DNA of 64,000 nucleotides from contig NC_092563.1 in assembly GCF_037975245.1 (NCBI RefSeq), positions 12,824,001 through 12,888,000 of the forward strand, read 5' to 3'. Numbering within the stretch: the stretch's first letter is position 1; every line of letters begins with the position of its first letter. Made by a program: the position numbers and the translations under genes. Origin of the DNA: Apostichopus japonicus (lineage: Eukaryota > Echinodermata > Holothuroidea > Aspidochirotida > Stichopodidae). Positions 1 through 13,023 of the stretch are shown here, piece by piece. The notes under the pieces were generated by a model. It was not told where the DNA came from. It did no database searches and saw nothing but the letters and a program-made list of their open reading frames with translations.

Positions 1-1572
1 ATATTTTTACGTGTGTTTTAGGATACTCCCGTCTCGTATGTGTCTAGACTTCTCATCTTCATATAAAACTGTTCAGTTTACCATGATACCACTTCACATT
101 ACTGACTGACGCCATAAGCCATTTGGCTAACATATCTACACACACAAGTAATCAAAAGGAATAAAACAAATATCATCCCTTCTTTGTTTTCTTCGTAAAG
201 TGGTTTAATCTCCTATTATCCAACCCAACTGAAATTAAGATGGGCCAGGATTGACTTAAGATGTCATTACATTCTGGCTTTAATTAGGTCACTTTATCTT
301 TAGCACAGAGCGTGGATATATAGCGAGGCTATCAACTCTGGGTCTCATTTCTCATTCATAGGGGGTAATTGGTTAAATTGTTTAATTGACCATAACAATA
401 TGGATCAGTGTGCCGCTCAAAAAAGTCCTGCCAAGAACTTAATATCGATTTTTCTTTTTGGGACTATTCAAATTATTTCTCGCGTATGCTCGAAAACAAT
501 ATTAGTGGAATTAATACATATTCATGTTAGTTCATAAACAGATGAAGCTTCTTTAGCAGTGTTAGGTATAGTTGGCATCTGCGCTCAATCAGCCGGACTA
601 TGAAGATCAGTACAGCTCTCGATCAATCAATACAATTTAATTTCAATCAGGATTACATCTTTTGTCCATCGACTTCGTTAAACTATTTCTAATATCGAAA
701 CAATATCTAAAGAAAACCTCATTTTCTCTTCTTCTCATTTGATTATGCTGAATTTTTGAACATAAATGAATTACCTGTCCTAATACTGATCAGTTGCCTG
801 TAAGCACTGTAGCTCTTACCAGAACGTTCCTAAATAGGAAATTCTGGTTGATTCAAGTTGATTGCTGAGCAAAATTGCTGAAAATTCTGTTGGCGATAAC
901 CAACTCCTAATATAGCATTTCATATTGCGTAGATACAAATTTGTAAAACTTTGTGCTATTTGTAAAAGCATTTGGCAAATAGCAGAATTGATGACGTCAC
1001 CAGGGCAATTCAGCTGACGAAAAATTCTTTGTTTTTCGGTAGTATTTGCCATTCATTTATCCACAGAGGATTAGAATATTTCTATAAAAAGGATACGTTT
1101 TTCATGAATTTCTAAATACAGAGAACTTTGACAGCTAACGAAAACATTTCAAATTTATCAGTTTGCAAGGATAAATCAACAAGAAGATTATAACAGCCTT
1201 AATAAAGCTTTCGAAGAGCATTTGCCAAGATGACATCACAGACTCCCCACTGTGATCCAACATCCTGGAGTAGTTGAAGGTTTAGCCAGTCAAACTATGT
1301 TGCATTCAATCAACCATATCTCGAGTTAGGGGCAAGATAATATTAATAATACGGGGTTTTCAACTAGCAGTATTGAGTATTTGTCTCTTCAATAGTTCCA
1401 CATCGTAAGCCACCAGAAAATCCTTCCAATCTGTTTGGCATATATTAATTTCAAATGTTTGTGTCATTGCAATGCAGAGGGGGGGGGGGGGGTGTGGGAT
1501 TATGAAATATGAGCATGTGAAAACAAAATATTAAAATCGTTTTCCCTGAGAAAGCTGGATATTACCATCTGT
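1..1572. other. Intergenic, no gene seen
   Basis: AT-rich sequence with no reading frame of gene-like quality on either strand. It holds a G12 homopolymer near 1481-1492. Frames longer than 60 codons here lack family motifs and consistent codon bias. Confidence 0.6.
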
Positions 1573-1907
1573 CAGTGACGCAACCATGTATATTTCCAAG
1601 CGAGGGTGAGGGGCTTATTCAACTAGAAAGAAATATCAAGGGACGGGGTACACTTGCAGACAGAATATTTTTAAAAATCCTAGTGTATAGAACTGTACAT
1701 AAAGATATAACATGTAGATAGGTTCGATATAGGCTAACCTAAACATTCGAAAATTCTTCAACATTCAGTCAAAATCTATTCAAGCACCTACCACTTTATC
1801 AAACTTTCACCCCTCCCATAAACCATTCTCCTGGAAGACATAACATATTAGATTCCCCCTCCCCCCCTCACCCTCCCCGACACAGATATCGTGGTTGCGC
1901 CCCTACA
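1573..1907. mobile_element. hAT-like MITE (family A), probable
   Basis: The left end CAGTGACGCAACCATG is mirrored by CGTGGTTGCGCCCCTA on the right. Flanking 8-mers CCATCTGT (1565-1572) and CAATCTGT (1908-1915) match at 7 of 8 positions, like a degraded hAT target duplication. The interior has C-rich tracts and ATAACATATTAG, which recur near 8459. It has no coding capacity, so it would depend on an autonomous hAT element. Confidence 0.45.
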
Positions 1908-4900
1908 CAATCTGTAATGCACATATTGTGACTGTCAGCTATTAAATGTGGAATATTATTTGTGTAATGCACCAGATCAAATGTTATTGGTATTTATAAT
2001 AATCTGCAACAAGCAATTCTGGAAGTAATAATGCGCATGCGTAAATGTAACTGCACATACTTACAGGCTTACATTCAGTGTTGCTAGGTTATTGAAATCT
2101 CTCTGCTTCTTCATTTTATGTGAAAAGAACTCATTACAATGTCAATTTTAATAATCATTGGCAATCAGGAAAAAGTAAGCTCAACTAAATATTACAGCTC
2201 AAGTAATATGAAACATCATAGACACTACCACCATATCCCTACCCTATGCCCAACCTCCCCAATCATCATCTTACCAAGCACATCACGTCCATAAAAAACA
2301 CCTTTTTGTTTACAACCTATTTTTATATTTATGTTTCTTAAACCCCGGCCTCTCCGAAGTTTACTAACAGTAAGCCTACACTCTTGTTTCCACTAATTAA
2401 CATTTTAACGACTCTTGACGCAGTCGTCTTTCTGACTTGTTGACTTTAATAGCCGTCAATAATCACTAATGTATTGTCCAGTGAATTTGAATTGATAAAC
2501 TGGCCAAATGAGTTTATTCAGTGTGACATGACAGAATTATTTTTTTTGAAGAAAAAAAAAGACCAAAAATTTAAAAATTAATTTATTCCACTTCATGTTC
2601 GTCTGTATGAATAGGTAGATCAATGCCAAACGTCTCTTTAACCCTGGAAGAACACAACTCAAGTTCAAGCAATCTACCTCCCCTCCCCTCACCACCCACC
2701 CCACTCCCACCATACTCTATCACCATCCCACCTACTCCCACCAAACTGTATTTAAGACCTATATGTACTTAATGGAAACAAAGGTGTGACAAAGTTAGTA
2801 GGTATCCCCCCCCCCCTTTCTAACTCCGACCCCTTCCAACACCTCGGTAAAAGAACTCTCGCTACATCACATGCTGTTATGAGATAAAACAGATGATCAG
2901 GAAAGCTTACTCAAACTTAGGCAATAGTAATTCTTCTCCCAAAATCGTTACAGAATTATTGAGACTGAAAGTATATATTTCGGTTTTAGCTTTGGAAAGT
3001 CCATCATTGTCTATCTTGTTTAGATTTTCACTTCATTTCTTTTCTTTTCGTTCCTTTTTTCCCCCTCTTTTTTTTTTTCTTTCTATCTTCTCCTGTTTTT
3101 TATTTGACAATATCATTCCCAGTAACGCAAGGGCATATACACAAGCCAAGGGAATTATATATTTGTTATTGCATTAGACAGACAGGGGTTTTTTGCCAAT
3201 CATCAAACAGTCACCCCAACAAAAAAAAATTCCTTCTCAGCAACACATCAGTTTTAATTAATAAAAGAGGGTGCAAGGCGGAAAACTAACCGGCATTAGC
3301 GGCGAGTTACTTCCAATGAATAACCCGGAACACGTTCTTTCCTACGGTTCGAGAAAATCTAAACAAGAACGTCATAGTACAATAAAATTAGATGTTCTGT
3401 AATCTTGTTTTTTAGCTTGTAAGGTTGGCCTCAAGGTATTTGAAGGCTCGTTTTGCCTAAGCATCGTTTAACTCCCCAGTTAATTAACAATCTATCTTAC
3501 CCGTACAGGTAAGAGACGAAAAGTACACAATCTACAAAAAAATAAATTAGAAAAATATAGCGAGACTCAAAAATTCTGTAAAATATTATATGTATGATTT
3601 CTGTGACTGACAGTTCAGTAGACTTTGCTAGCGCATATTTTTAAGGTTTCATGAAAAGAAAAAAATATGTTGACATATTCCCCCCGAAGATTAACTGATG
3701 GGGTATTTTAAGAAGAAAGTGTCTCTCATATCAATCCAATATTTGAGGCCCAGTTTTGTCTCTAGAAGTACTTCAGACAGTTGAAGAAAAACGGAAAGTT
3801 GATCAGAAGAGGTAATCATATAAAAACGTTTTTATAAATATGCAGTCAAATATTAATTGCTTTTACCTTTTTGCTAGTTTGACTTTTTTTTTACTATCCA
3901 GTACCAATATTGAAACAAGGAAGTTTTTTTTTTGTTTTCTTGGTCTTTGTAATAAATGATAAAGGCTCTTGGTTTACAAATATTATTTTTGAATTGATAA
4001 TGATTGAATAATCCAATTATAATATTCGTCTCCGTCAGAAGTTATTTTTTTCCTATAAGTTTCGAAAAGTATTGGCTTATATTTACTTCAAAATATTAAC
4101 TTCAGTTTACATATTTTAAGGAAAAGTTTAAAAATGATTGTTCAAAGCAGGTTTTTTGGTATTAATTTTTTATTTCAAGGATTTGATGCAAATATTTTTC
4201 ATATAATGCAAATTTGAGTTTTTGCAATTAATTTCCGTATTGGTCATTTTGACAGGTTTGTAAGAAGATCTCTCCTCGTTTTTCGAAATTCCCTTAAAGC
4301 AGGTTTAAGAGTTATTTTTGATAAAAAAAATCATTGCTGTTTTATACTAAAATCTCATATCAATAGAGTTAATGATTAATCAAGTTCTCTTTCATATAAC
4401 GGAGTGAAATACAACATTTTGAAATTTCCATGTTGTTTATTTTTACTGTGTTTTGCTATGCTACTATGAAAACTGTCCGGACGACAACTTTTTGAGGTTT
4501 GAGTCAAGTTCTTTAATAAATTACTACCATCATCATTGGTTTAGGTGATGGAGATATAACTGTGATAAGAAACTTCCTCAAACAACTAAGATTCTTTTTT
4601 TTTAATTCTGTTTGGGAAGATATCACAGGTTTCATGTTCCTTCACTCAACAGGCCGACGACTTGATCAAGTCTAAATATGACATCCTTAAGCCACGCGTC
4701 CTTCAATATTTCATATCTTCGTTTTTCATTCAAATGTCTATTTTCTTTTAATGGAAATGTGTTTTGCGAATAGTGCAACTAAATATTCAAGCTCTTATAT
4801 CATGCCCTTATGATAGCACTGGTTTCAGTGTCTACACTGTTAACATTCTACCTTGAAAAAAACGAAAAGAAGACCTATAAAAAAAACTATGATATTAGTC

Positions 4901-4919
4901 GCAATTACTTTACTTCTTC
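1908..4919. other. Intergenic, no gene seen
   Basis: AT-rich DNA with poly-pyrimidine runs (2690-2740, 2807-2818, 3040-3080). A short frame at 2893-3177 encodes a Phe/Leu/Ser-rich translation of a T-rich tract and is judged spurious. The sequence CTTGATCAAGTCTAAATATG near 4661 belongs to a small dispersed repeat. Confidence 0.6.
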
Positions 4920-5125
4920 AATTTTCATTATACCTCTCTCCATCCCTTGTCCACTTATAATCCCCTTTCATCCATCTCATTGTGTTCACCGTGCTCATTA
5001 ACCTGTCTGTATTCTGTGCATGTGTTTGTCCCTTCTGTTACTGTACTGTTACTTGTCATTTAGCCTCTGAAGAAGATCCTGCTAGGATCGAAACGTCAGG
5101 CCAACTTACTTTTATACAAACCTCA
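4920..5125 (+). mobile_element. Penelope-like element 3' terminal fragment
   Basis: Contains the block TCTGAAGAAGATCCTGCTAG GATCGAAACG followed by AGGCCAACTTACTTTT. The same sequence, reverse-complemented, lies at the 3' end of the PLE fragment at 41185-41796 and in a hairpin at 24249-24386. Only the noncoding 3' end is present. Confidence 0.6.
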
Positions 5126-8100
5126 TAACGAAATATATATGTTTTTTTAAAAAAAAAAACCTGCGAATTAGCGTAAACTAACATCTAACATTTACAAAGA
5201 GTAATATCGGCTAAGTAATGGCTAACAATAAGACATAATTATTTCAAAGAATTTTTAATTTTTTTTATGACATTATGAAAGAACCGATTATAAGTTTGAG
5301 TTCAAATATAAGCAAAGAAAGCAAAAAAGATGTTTTTTTTTTTTTTTTTTTGGAAACATTTAATATTGCATTAAATATCAATATCATCTAAACCTATAGC
5401 AGAGTGACGATAATTCTAAACAAAATACAACGGTTTTTCTTACATTTCGTTTTCAACATAATATATTTCCGGCAATAACGGATTACATATAATACACCCT
5501 CTGCATACAACATTCATAAAGCAAAATGACTCGCCAGGTGTTACTTTGTCACAGATACTCAACATCCTCCAAGTGTTCTCTGGTTGACACTCCCTTGTGT
5601 GTAGATTATTGTAACACTTTTGAAGTGTTCCTTCATAGAATGACACTGCTGGGTGTATATGCATTGCCTTAAGTGTCACAACCGTATAATGTGACAGTTC
5701 TTCTCCACATGAAAAAAAAACTGAAACCCATATAGTCAACGACATTCTCTTAATAAAATTTATAAATTGGAAAATTTCATCTTCATTCTGATTGATATGT
5801 TGGAGATTGCTTTATATGACGACACAAAAGATTGAATTTACCTTGCTTTGAAAAGGCTAAACATATACAAAATATATTAAATAAATGCCTGGTGTCGTCA
5901 TTTGTTTTAACATAAGGAACTTGATTCATTGTAATGGTTTTAGATATACTGAATTTTCAAGCTATTAAATAAATTGTGTCACAAAACGCCCATAAGTATA
6001 TGTCCAAAATATGCTAGACAGCTGTATGCATACAATGCCAACGGTACGATTCACGCGACAGAATCGACACTGTACACGGCAAGTGCCATCAACATGGCAC
6101 TATAAACGGCAGATGCCATGAAATCGAGCTCTACTATAGCAAAGTGTATTTCTTTCTCACATATATTCTCACATATATTTGAAATTTGGTATAAATCGAC
6201 TTCATAGGTAATTACACACAAAGGAAGAAAAAAAATGCTGATATGTATTTTTTGTACTTTCTTTGGTCAAATTAAGAGAACATGTATGGGGTTCCGGACT
6301 TTTAAATAATTGTAATGGAGACGCTCTTCTACATCTAGCCAGTTCGCATCCTTGATAAATTACGTAAAGTTCAGTAGACTCACTATGATATTGTCTCATT
6401 AACACACATTCCTGGTCTTAATATGAATCATATTTCCCACAAATCGTGAGACTAAAAAAAAAAATCCATTTTTTTTTCAAATCACACGCAGAGTCCCCTC
6501 ATAGACAAGGGACCCTTTACTCAGAGGTACACAACTGTAACTCAAAGTAATAATGAATTACTCATCATGCCCGTTGGTTTCTTGTCCTCGCTACCTAGGG
6601 GGGGGGGGGGAATGAGCGAAATAGTGCAACTGGGTCCACTGTATAGCTCAGGTACTGGGCAAAGTTTTCGACTTAAGAGAACATCCATACCCCCCCCCCT
6701 TTACCCACCCTGTCCCTCCTCGTTGCATAGCACTCAAGAAAACATGAGAGTGTTCATTGCTCATCTAAAGTGATCATTTTAATAATGCAACCAACATGAA
6801 TTATTCATCGATATTCTGACAGTCTGTTTGCACGTCTATTCGTTACTGGGCTAAAGGCTAAGTATATCTTTAAAGTACATGGGACCTTTATAGGCCTATA
6901 AGCACTGGCAGGGATTTATGAGTCCCTTTGATTGGTAACTTAGCTTATGTTGTTTTACTTTTCTTCTTCTCCCATCCCCTCCCTCCCCCCCCCCCCCTCT
7001 ATCTCTCTTCGTAAACTTTAAGTGTGGATAATGGAAGTGACAGCTATTTGGCGATTAAAACTGTGGAATGACAATAACGATGTGATATGAAAAAGTTGGC
7101 CTTCGGATTAATCAAAGGACGGAGGGTAAACATAATGAAGGCAACTCATAACTTCGCGGCTGGTTGAATTAAAGTAAAAACATCGGTTAAAAGACAAGAA
7201 TCGTAAGCGTGAAAAACGAGCCCGTTATCGTGTATGTTCTCCTCGCGTAACGCGTGTTCGACAGCACGGCTGAGCTGATGCGCAATACTCCTGTTATTAT
7301 TCCAGGCCCTGAAACCTGTTTGCCGAAAGAGGGCGAGCTTACATAATTGGATTAGATGATAGGTACAACGGAGGTTCTTGTGATTAAAGGTGTTGATACA
7401 GCCGTAGTCATTACCGTTAACTGGTATTTAAAAAACATTTACGAGATCGTTTTCCCGTCGAAATAACCTCCAGAGAATAATCCATAAATACAGAGAGAAT
7501 CCGAAAAGCGGGATTGAATTACGTGGAAATTAAAATAGTATATTCATTTTTATAAAGAAAGATAAACTTGTCAAATATGAAATATATCACCCACCATAAA
7601 AAATAAAAAAAAAATAAAAAATGAGGGTGCAATTTTCAACCCTGCTGTTATATCAGGAATGCTGTGACAATGATAGGGACGAGAGTATTAAATCAAGTTC
7701 TCATTGAGATCTTAATATTAAATACTTTATAAATATGAACTTCAAAGGAGTAGCTGAAGCGATTGCAAATCTCTGTAGATCTTGAAAGAAAAAAATGGAT
7801 ATGTCTTCATAAGCAACCACTTATACACACTGAGTGCAACGATTGAAAACAGGATTGAAACTGTTCAGATTGAAAAGTACATTTACGCTGCTGGTATGGT
7901 TTAGTGTGTATAACTTAGAATAGATTGAAATAATTATTTATTATATGAAACAAGGAAATTTGAAATCAACAGACTAGCCTACAAGGAAGTATATAACGTT
8001 TTTAAAAGCTTTCTGAATTTTTCTAACATAAATTTCTGAAAACAAAATGATACAACGGTGTCACAATACTGTTGAGCACAGTTTTGGCGATGTGAGGCAA

Positions 8101-8190
8101 TTAATTTTGTTAACCAGTTTATAGAAGTTTTTAATTTACGCTAGTTATTTCAATTTTATTCTAAGTATGCGACTTGAGGTAAATGATTTG
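5126..8190. other. Intergenic, one weak Cys-rich ORF and G/C homopolymers
   Basis: Mostly unique AT-rich DNA. Homopolymers are at about 5333-5351 (T), 6599-6610 (G) and 6983-6996 (C). A GC-richer stretch around 7200-7380 has no long frame. The only frame worth noting is the minus-strand ORF at 5440-5720, listed separately. Confidence 0.55.
5440..5720 (-). CDS. Possible terminal exon, Cys-rich, unidentified
   Basis: The minus-strand frame runs from an acceptor-like GGTTTCAG (rc of 5721-5728) to a stop at 5440. It encodes about 93 residues with eight Cys, ending in a dense cluster (RECQPENTWRMLSIC, then CFMNVVCRGCIIC). The composition resembles a secreted cysteine-knot protein. The Trp...Cys-x2-Cys spacing is only loosely like invertebrate IL-17s, and I do not assign it. 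No convincing upstream exon or poly(A) signal was found. Confidence 0.25.
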
Positions 8191-8523
8191 TAGGGGTGCA
8201 AACATGTACATAAATGGCTTTAGCCCCCCCCCCCCTCCCCGATACAATCAGTTAACCCCACCCCCCGCAATGACGGACAGCATATATAAAATTATAGTGT
8301 ACAATGTACATACATATAGGCCTATAACATGAATGTGCGGTACATCCAAAACAGTCCTAAAATCTTCAACATTGTTTGAAAAGTTGCAAAATACACCACC
8401 GTTTTGCATCCAAGCACCCCTCCCCTTAGACGCCAGCCCCCCCCCCCCCCTCGACAGCATAACATATTAGTTCCCCCCCCCCCCCAAACGCGCCCAGAAT
8501 TAAAATGTTAGTTGCATCCCCGA
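8191..8523. mobile_element. hAT-like MITE (family A), second copy, probable
   Basis: The left end TAGGGGTGCAAACATGTACA pairs with GTTAGTTGCATCCCCGA on the right. The interior shares the ATAACATATTAG plus C-tract block with the element at 1573-1907. Poly-C runs occur at 8224-8234, 8439-8450 and 8473-8485. Target-duplication evidence is poor, so the exact ends are tentative. Confidence 0.4.
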
Positions 8524-11050
8524 ATTTATTGATGAATAACATACAACAAAGAATGAGATTAATCACAACGGAAGGTTATAGTCTATTCAGACTGAGACAA
8601 AAGTTTCTACCTACCAACCACATAATGGAATGTCTCATAGCGACCACTTTTCACAAAGCATATTAAGAATATTCGCTCATATTTTGATAAATCGTTACGA
8701 TAAAAGGACGCTCCCGTGTCCTCTAAAAAAGGAACCAATGACGATAAACTGTGGCTCTGAAAGAAAAGAAAAACAATTTCGTGAAAAACTCGGGGCGAAA
8801 AAATGTTGATGACGTCACTATAATTTTCAAGCGACGCTAAATTCTATGAGTAACCTAATAGACAAAATATCTTGCATCGCTGTCACATCACGTTCAAATC
8901 CGATTATTCGATGAATGCTAAATTTGTTCAATTAAATTACGTTACATTATAGGCGGGCCATCTTGTGATATTGTTTCGTGACGTCACACACACTGTTGCC
9001 AGACAATGTACCCTATCTATACGTATATCTTTTCACTGCATGTATTGAAATAAAAACAAGTTTTTACCACTACAAACATAGGGTGTATATAAGCTTATAC
9101 GTTAAATTTGAATCGGATAACTTGAGAATATTACTAACTACAGTAAGTGAAAGCAAAACAATTACGTGAACTATAAAACTAAATAATCTTCAAACTTAAT
9201 GGATATTTTTAAAAATTTTTCTTTAATCCGTTAAACAATCAGTCCAGGTTAAATTTCTATTACACTTTTAAGTTTTGAAGAATTATCCTTAAGCATCTGA
9301 TATTGATTATTAAAGTGACTGGACAATATAGTCTAATACAATGACCATTAGGTCAATTCCTAGATGCAACAGAAACTCTTGGGAAAGGAAAATATGTTAT
9401 GGCCTCAAATAACATATTTACAATGTGTTACAATTTTTTTCAAGGATTAAAGGAGTTGAATGTCAATCAAGTATGCTCTGTTTCGTTTCAGTATCTAGTG
9501 TTTATAAAACAATGAATTACCACTTACAATTTGGCATGTACGGAGGAGCTGACCTCAGCATCAATTTAACATTAAAGGAGCTTTCCAGAGCTTTAACATA
9601 CATTTAAAAGAGAATATCTTGAATCTGGAAGAGCTATACACAAATTAGCAGTTACTCATTAAGGCGTTAAAATCTGATTTGTAATTATTTAGAGCACGGA
9701 ACCGTTGTGGTAGCCATACCATTGAAAGCCTTAGAATCTACCCCTTTAAGCAAGACATTTTGTTCGATAATAATCATGTACAGTTGCACAACAACGTATT
9801 TCATCAGAAGTAAGAAAGTTACTTACAAAGGATTTTCTACATAAATTTCCGCAAACCGCAGGCTTGAAATTGTTTCCTCCCATGGCCCTCCTCACCTGCT
9901 GATCGTCGCTACTCCACTACGCCTTCGCTTCATATTATCTAATAGGCCTAACATGAAACGCCCGCAAAGCTAACTGTCTTCTGGTGAGAGACTGATTTGA
10001 CTTTAGCGATGCTTATTCAAGGCAGTATTATTTTAAAATGTAAACTAGAAACTGAGAAATGGCCTCGCACATCGCACCGTCTACCTGAGATTCACCCACA
10101 CCCACCAACACCCACCAACACCCACCAACACCCACCAACACTCACGTATCTGCCTGAGAGTTGTACCGCATCCTGTTTCCTTGCATGTTAGAATTTGGTA
10201 ATAATTGTCGACTGTTTCTATTTTTGTCATGCAAATTTTCATTTTTTTGGCCAGCCTTCACAAGTTCAGTCCTCGTTATTGTTGTTGCTAAACTATAGAC
10301 CATTTATCTTTATTTTGCTTTCTTTGTTTTGTTGTTTCCTTGTTTTTCATTTTGTGTTTTCTCATTTCAATAATTGTGTTTATAAAACAAATGAGCAATT
10401 GAAAAATTGTTGGCATCCAGAAGCAATTAAACCGTTCTCTTTTTGAGAACACCACCTCCCCGTCTTTCCACACCGGCTTATAACTTATCATTCGCACCTC
10501 CCACGCCACCATTATTGTAATATTAAGTTTAGTATAGGAACTCTGAGCAAGCTGTAGAATATATTCCCCGCTTCTGTTGATTGCATTGGTGAAGGGGTAT
10601 GAAACATTTCAAAAGTGACTGTTTGGCTTCTTCCTTCAGGTACGGTAGCCAAGTACTCAAGAATAAGTATAAGGTACGGTAATAGATATGTAACAGTACA
10701 ATGGGACAACAAGGCCAATCATACATGACGTGCTTAAGAAAACCGCCCTTTAGTATAACAATGTAAACAACACCCTTCAATAGCGCTTCATCTAAACATA
10801 TGTTTAAAGTCGTGTTGCTCATCCATCTCTAACCTAAAGAAACTTTGAATTCCCTTCAAAGAGTACGTGAAGGCACTTGAGAGTTTCCTACAGTAATAAC
10901 AACCATTGTTGTCCGATCTCTACATCCGACAGTACGTAAAACCGTTCACCGAATGCCAGCCACGCAAACCATTTAGGTAAACTGGACCAGCTTGGCAACA
11001 ATGGAGTGTGTTATGTTATGGGACAAATTTAAGCAGACAGAAAGAAGCCT
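8524..11050. other. Intergenic, dispersed repeat copy, no gene seen
   Basis: AT-rich DNA. About 9265-9615 resembles segments at 43650-43990 and 46850-46990 (for instance AGTTTTGA, GACTGGACAATATAG and TTAAAGGAGCTTTCCAGAG), marking an interspersed repeat. No supported gene. Confidence 0.5.
10085..10145. repeat. Minisatellite, 10-bp unit CACCCACCAA
   Basis: About four to five copies of a 10-bp C/A-rich unit with slight decay at each end. Confidence 0.8.
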
Positions 11051-11054
11051 TTGA

Positions 11055-11258
<204 letters not shown>

Positions 11259-12627
11259 GTGCGGTATACGGCTTCCTTCGTTAGTTTAAAATATTAAAAT
11301 TATGCAGGTTATTTTTAACATGGAGTTGACGGATTTGGTTGCTAATCGTTAAATTGCTTTCTTTGTCATAATATTGTGCTTCCTATCTGTACACACGATG
11401 TTGACGTTAATAATAAATTCGTGTCTTCACATTATTCTGTCAATGAATTGTCGCGTGAAATTTCTGGAACACAGAATATGTGGTCGGGTTTGAAGAACTT
11501 TGTGAGTTCGTGTACTGTGTTTGACCTTTACAGAGCAAAGACGTGCAATATCAAAATTAAAAAGTAATCCCTCTTTTTAATTATTAATTTAACAAGAGTA
11601 CGATAGATTTTTTGTGTGTCTTTACTTGACTATAATTTGACAATAAAATAATAATCATAATAATAATATTAATCCAGTGCAGAATATTCCCTTTTATTAG
11701 AGATAGAAAGATAAATTATTAAATTTAATAAATCGGGATGACTCATGATATACATCCAAACTTGATCGATAAAGTGAAAGAAATTTCGAACATCCCTAAA
11801 TAATTAATTTCCAATGTCAACGAGGTTATATTTCTAAGAAAACAAACAATGTTTCATTTGTTTTTTATAAATCTCATTCATGTCTAGAGTATAAATCAAA
11901 GTCATTTTATTGGAAGGGAATCCATCCATTTTCATTAGCCTAGTTTAGATGCGGCCACATTGCGGCCACATTGATACAGCCTAAAACAAGCTTATGTATT
12001 ATTTGAAACATGTCATGGATTTAATTTAGAAGTTCGAATACTTGATAAAGTCTAAATATAACATAATCCGAGCCGTTTGTGTTTGATTCTCTTTATGATT
12101 CGCTTTATTCCCTTTTTCCCTCTTTTTTTCTCCTGTGGTATTTATAAGTTTTGCCAATGTTGATTCTGATATAATATTGAACGTCTTAAAATGACCTTAA
12201 AAGTAAAGTTCATATTAAAATAGTGAAAAAACAAACAGAGGGAAACTAAAAGCTTTCCCTTTTTAATATCACAATACATCACAAAATGGGGGCAACTTGA
12301 CACAACAAGGCAATAACATACATTCCAAATGGGGTAAGATTTGGTTTAGCGTTTTGGACAATTTCGTTATCGTATACAAGTAAGTATCTCTATTATTTAA
12401 ATCAAGGTGGCGGATTCAACGTGTTTCTCCTTTAAATAATCTCTCAGAATCGCATAATAATAAATTGTTGGTAATTTCAAGATACTACGTAATCTTGATT
12501 TATACCGCTACCATATACGCTGTGACTGTATATATGGAGCTACCAGTTACGTGGCATGATGTTCCCTGCGAAGTATATAACATTCGACCGATAATTCATG
12601 GAATCGACTGGAAGCACTAAGCGACGT
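11259..12627. other. Intergenic, no gene seen
   Basis: AT-rich unique DNA. Around 12038-12062 lies another copy of CTTGATAAAGTCTAAATATA, related to sequences near 4661 and 34413. Confidence 0.55.
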
Positions 12628-13023
12628 CAGTGGTGTACGCAAACTTAAGGGGGGGGGGGGTGGGAGGCGGGCGGGGCGGCCAAGCCTCATCTCCATTGTC
12701 AGTCGGGGTAACTGGGGCCGTTTATATATATACATTCAGTTGGGGAAGATTGTAACCATTCCTTGCGTGTCCCTATAAAAACCTCGTTTATTGTCTAAAT
12801 ATGCGTCGTCAGAATACACCACTGGACGTTTAAGTTTTTATTTTTCTGGGGCGGTCCACCTCTCCAGCCCTCCACCCCCCACCCCCTTCATTGGATTCGG
12901 CTTCAACGACCCCAGGGCTACATCGCCTGCTTTATCAAATCCTAGATATAACACTACCATTGTCAATAGGATAATTTTATATTACATCCCCCCCCCCCCA
13001 TTTGAAAATCTACGCCGTCATCG
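12628..13023. mobile_element. Possible hAT-like MITE, degraded
   Basis: Begins CAGTGGTGTACGC followed by a G11 tract and ends with a C10 tract then CTACGCCGTCATCG, roughly complementary ends. The flanking 8-mers AGCGACGT (12620-12627) and AGTGACGT (13024-13031) differ at one base. The architecture matches the better-preserved copies at 19536 and 56201. Confidence 0.35.

Noticed and set aside
2893-3177. Hydrophobic 94-codon frame resembling a membrane protein
   Set aside because: It translates a T-rich tract (Phe/Leu/Ser runs); no splice context, motif or codon bias supports it.
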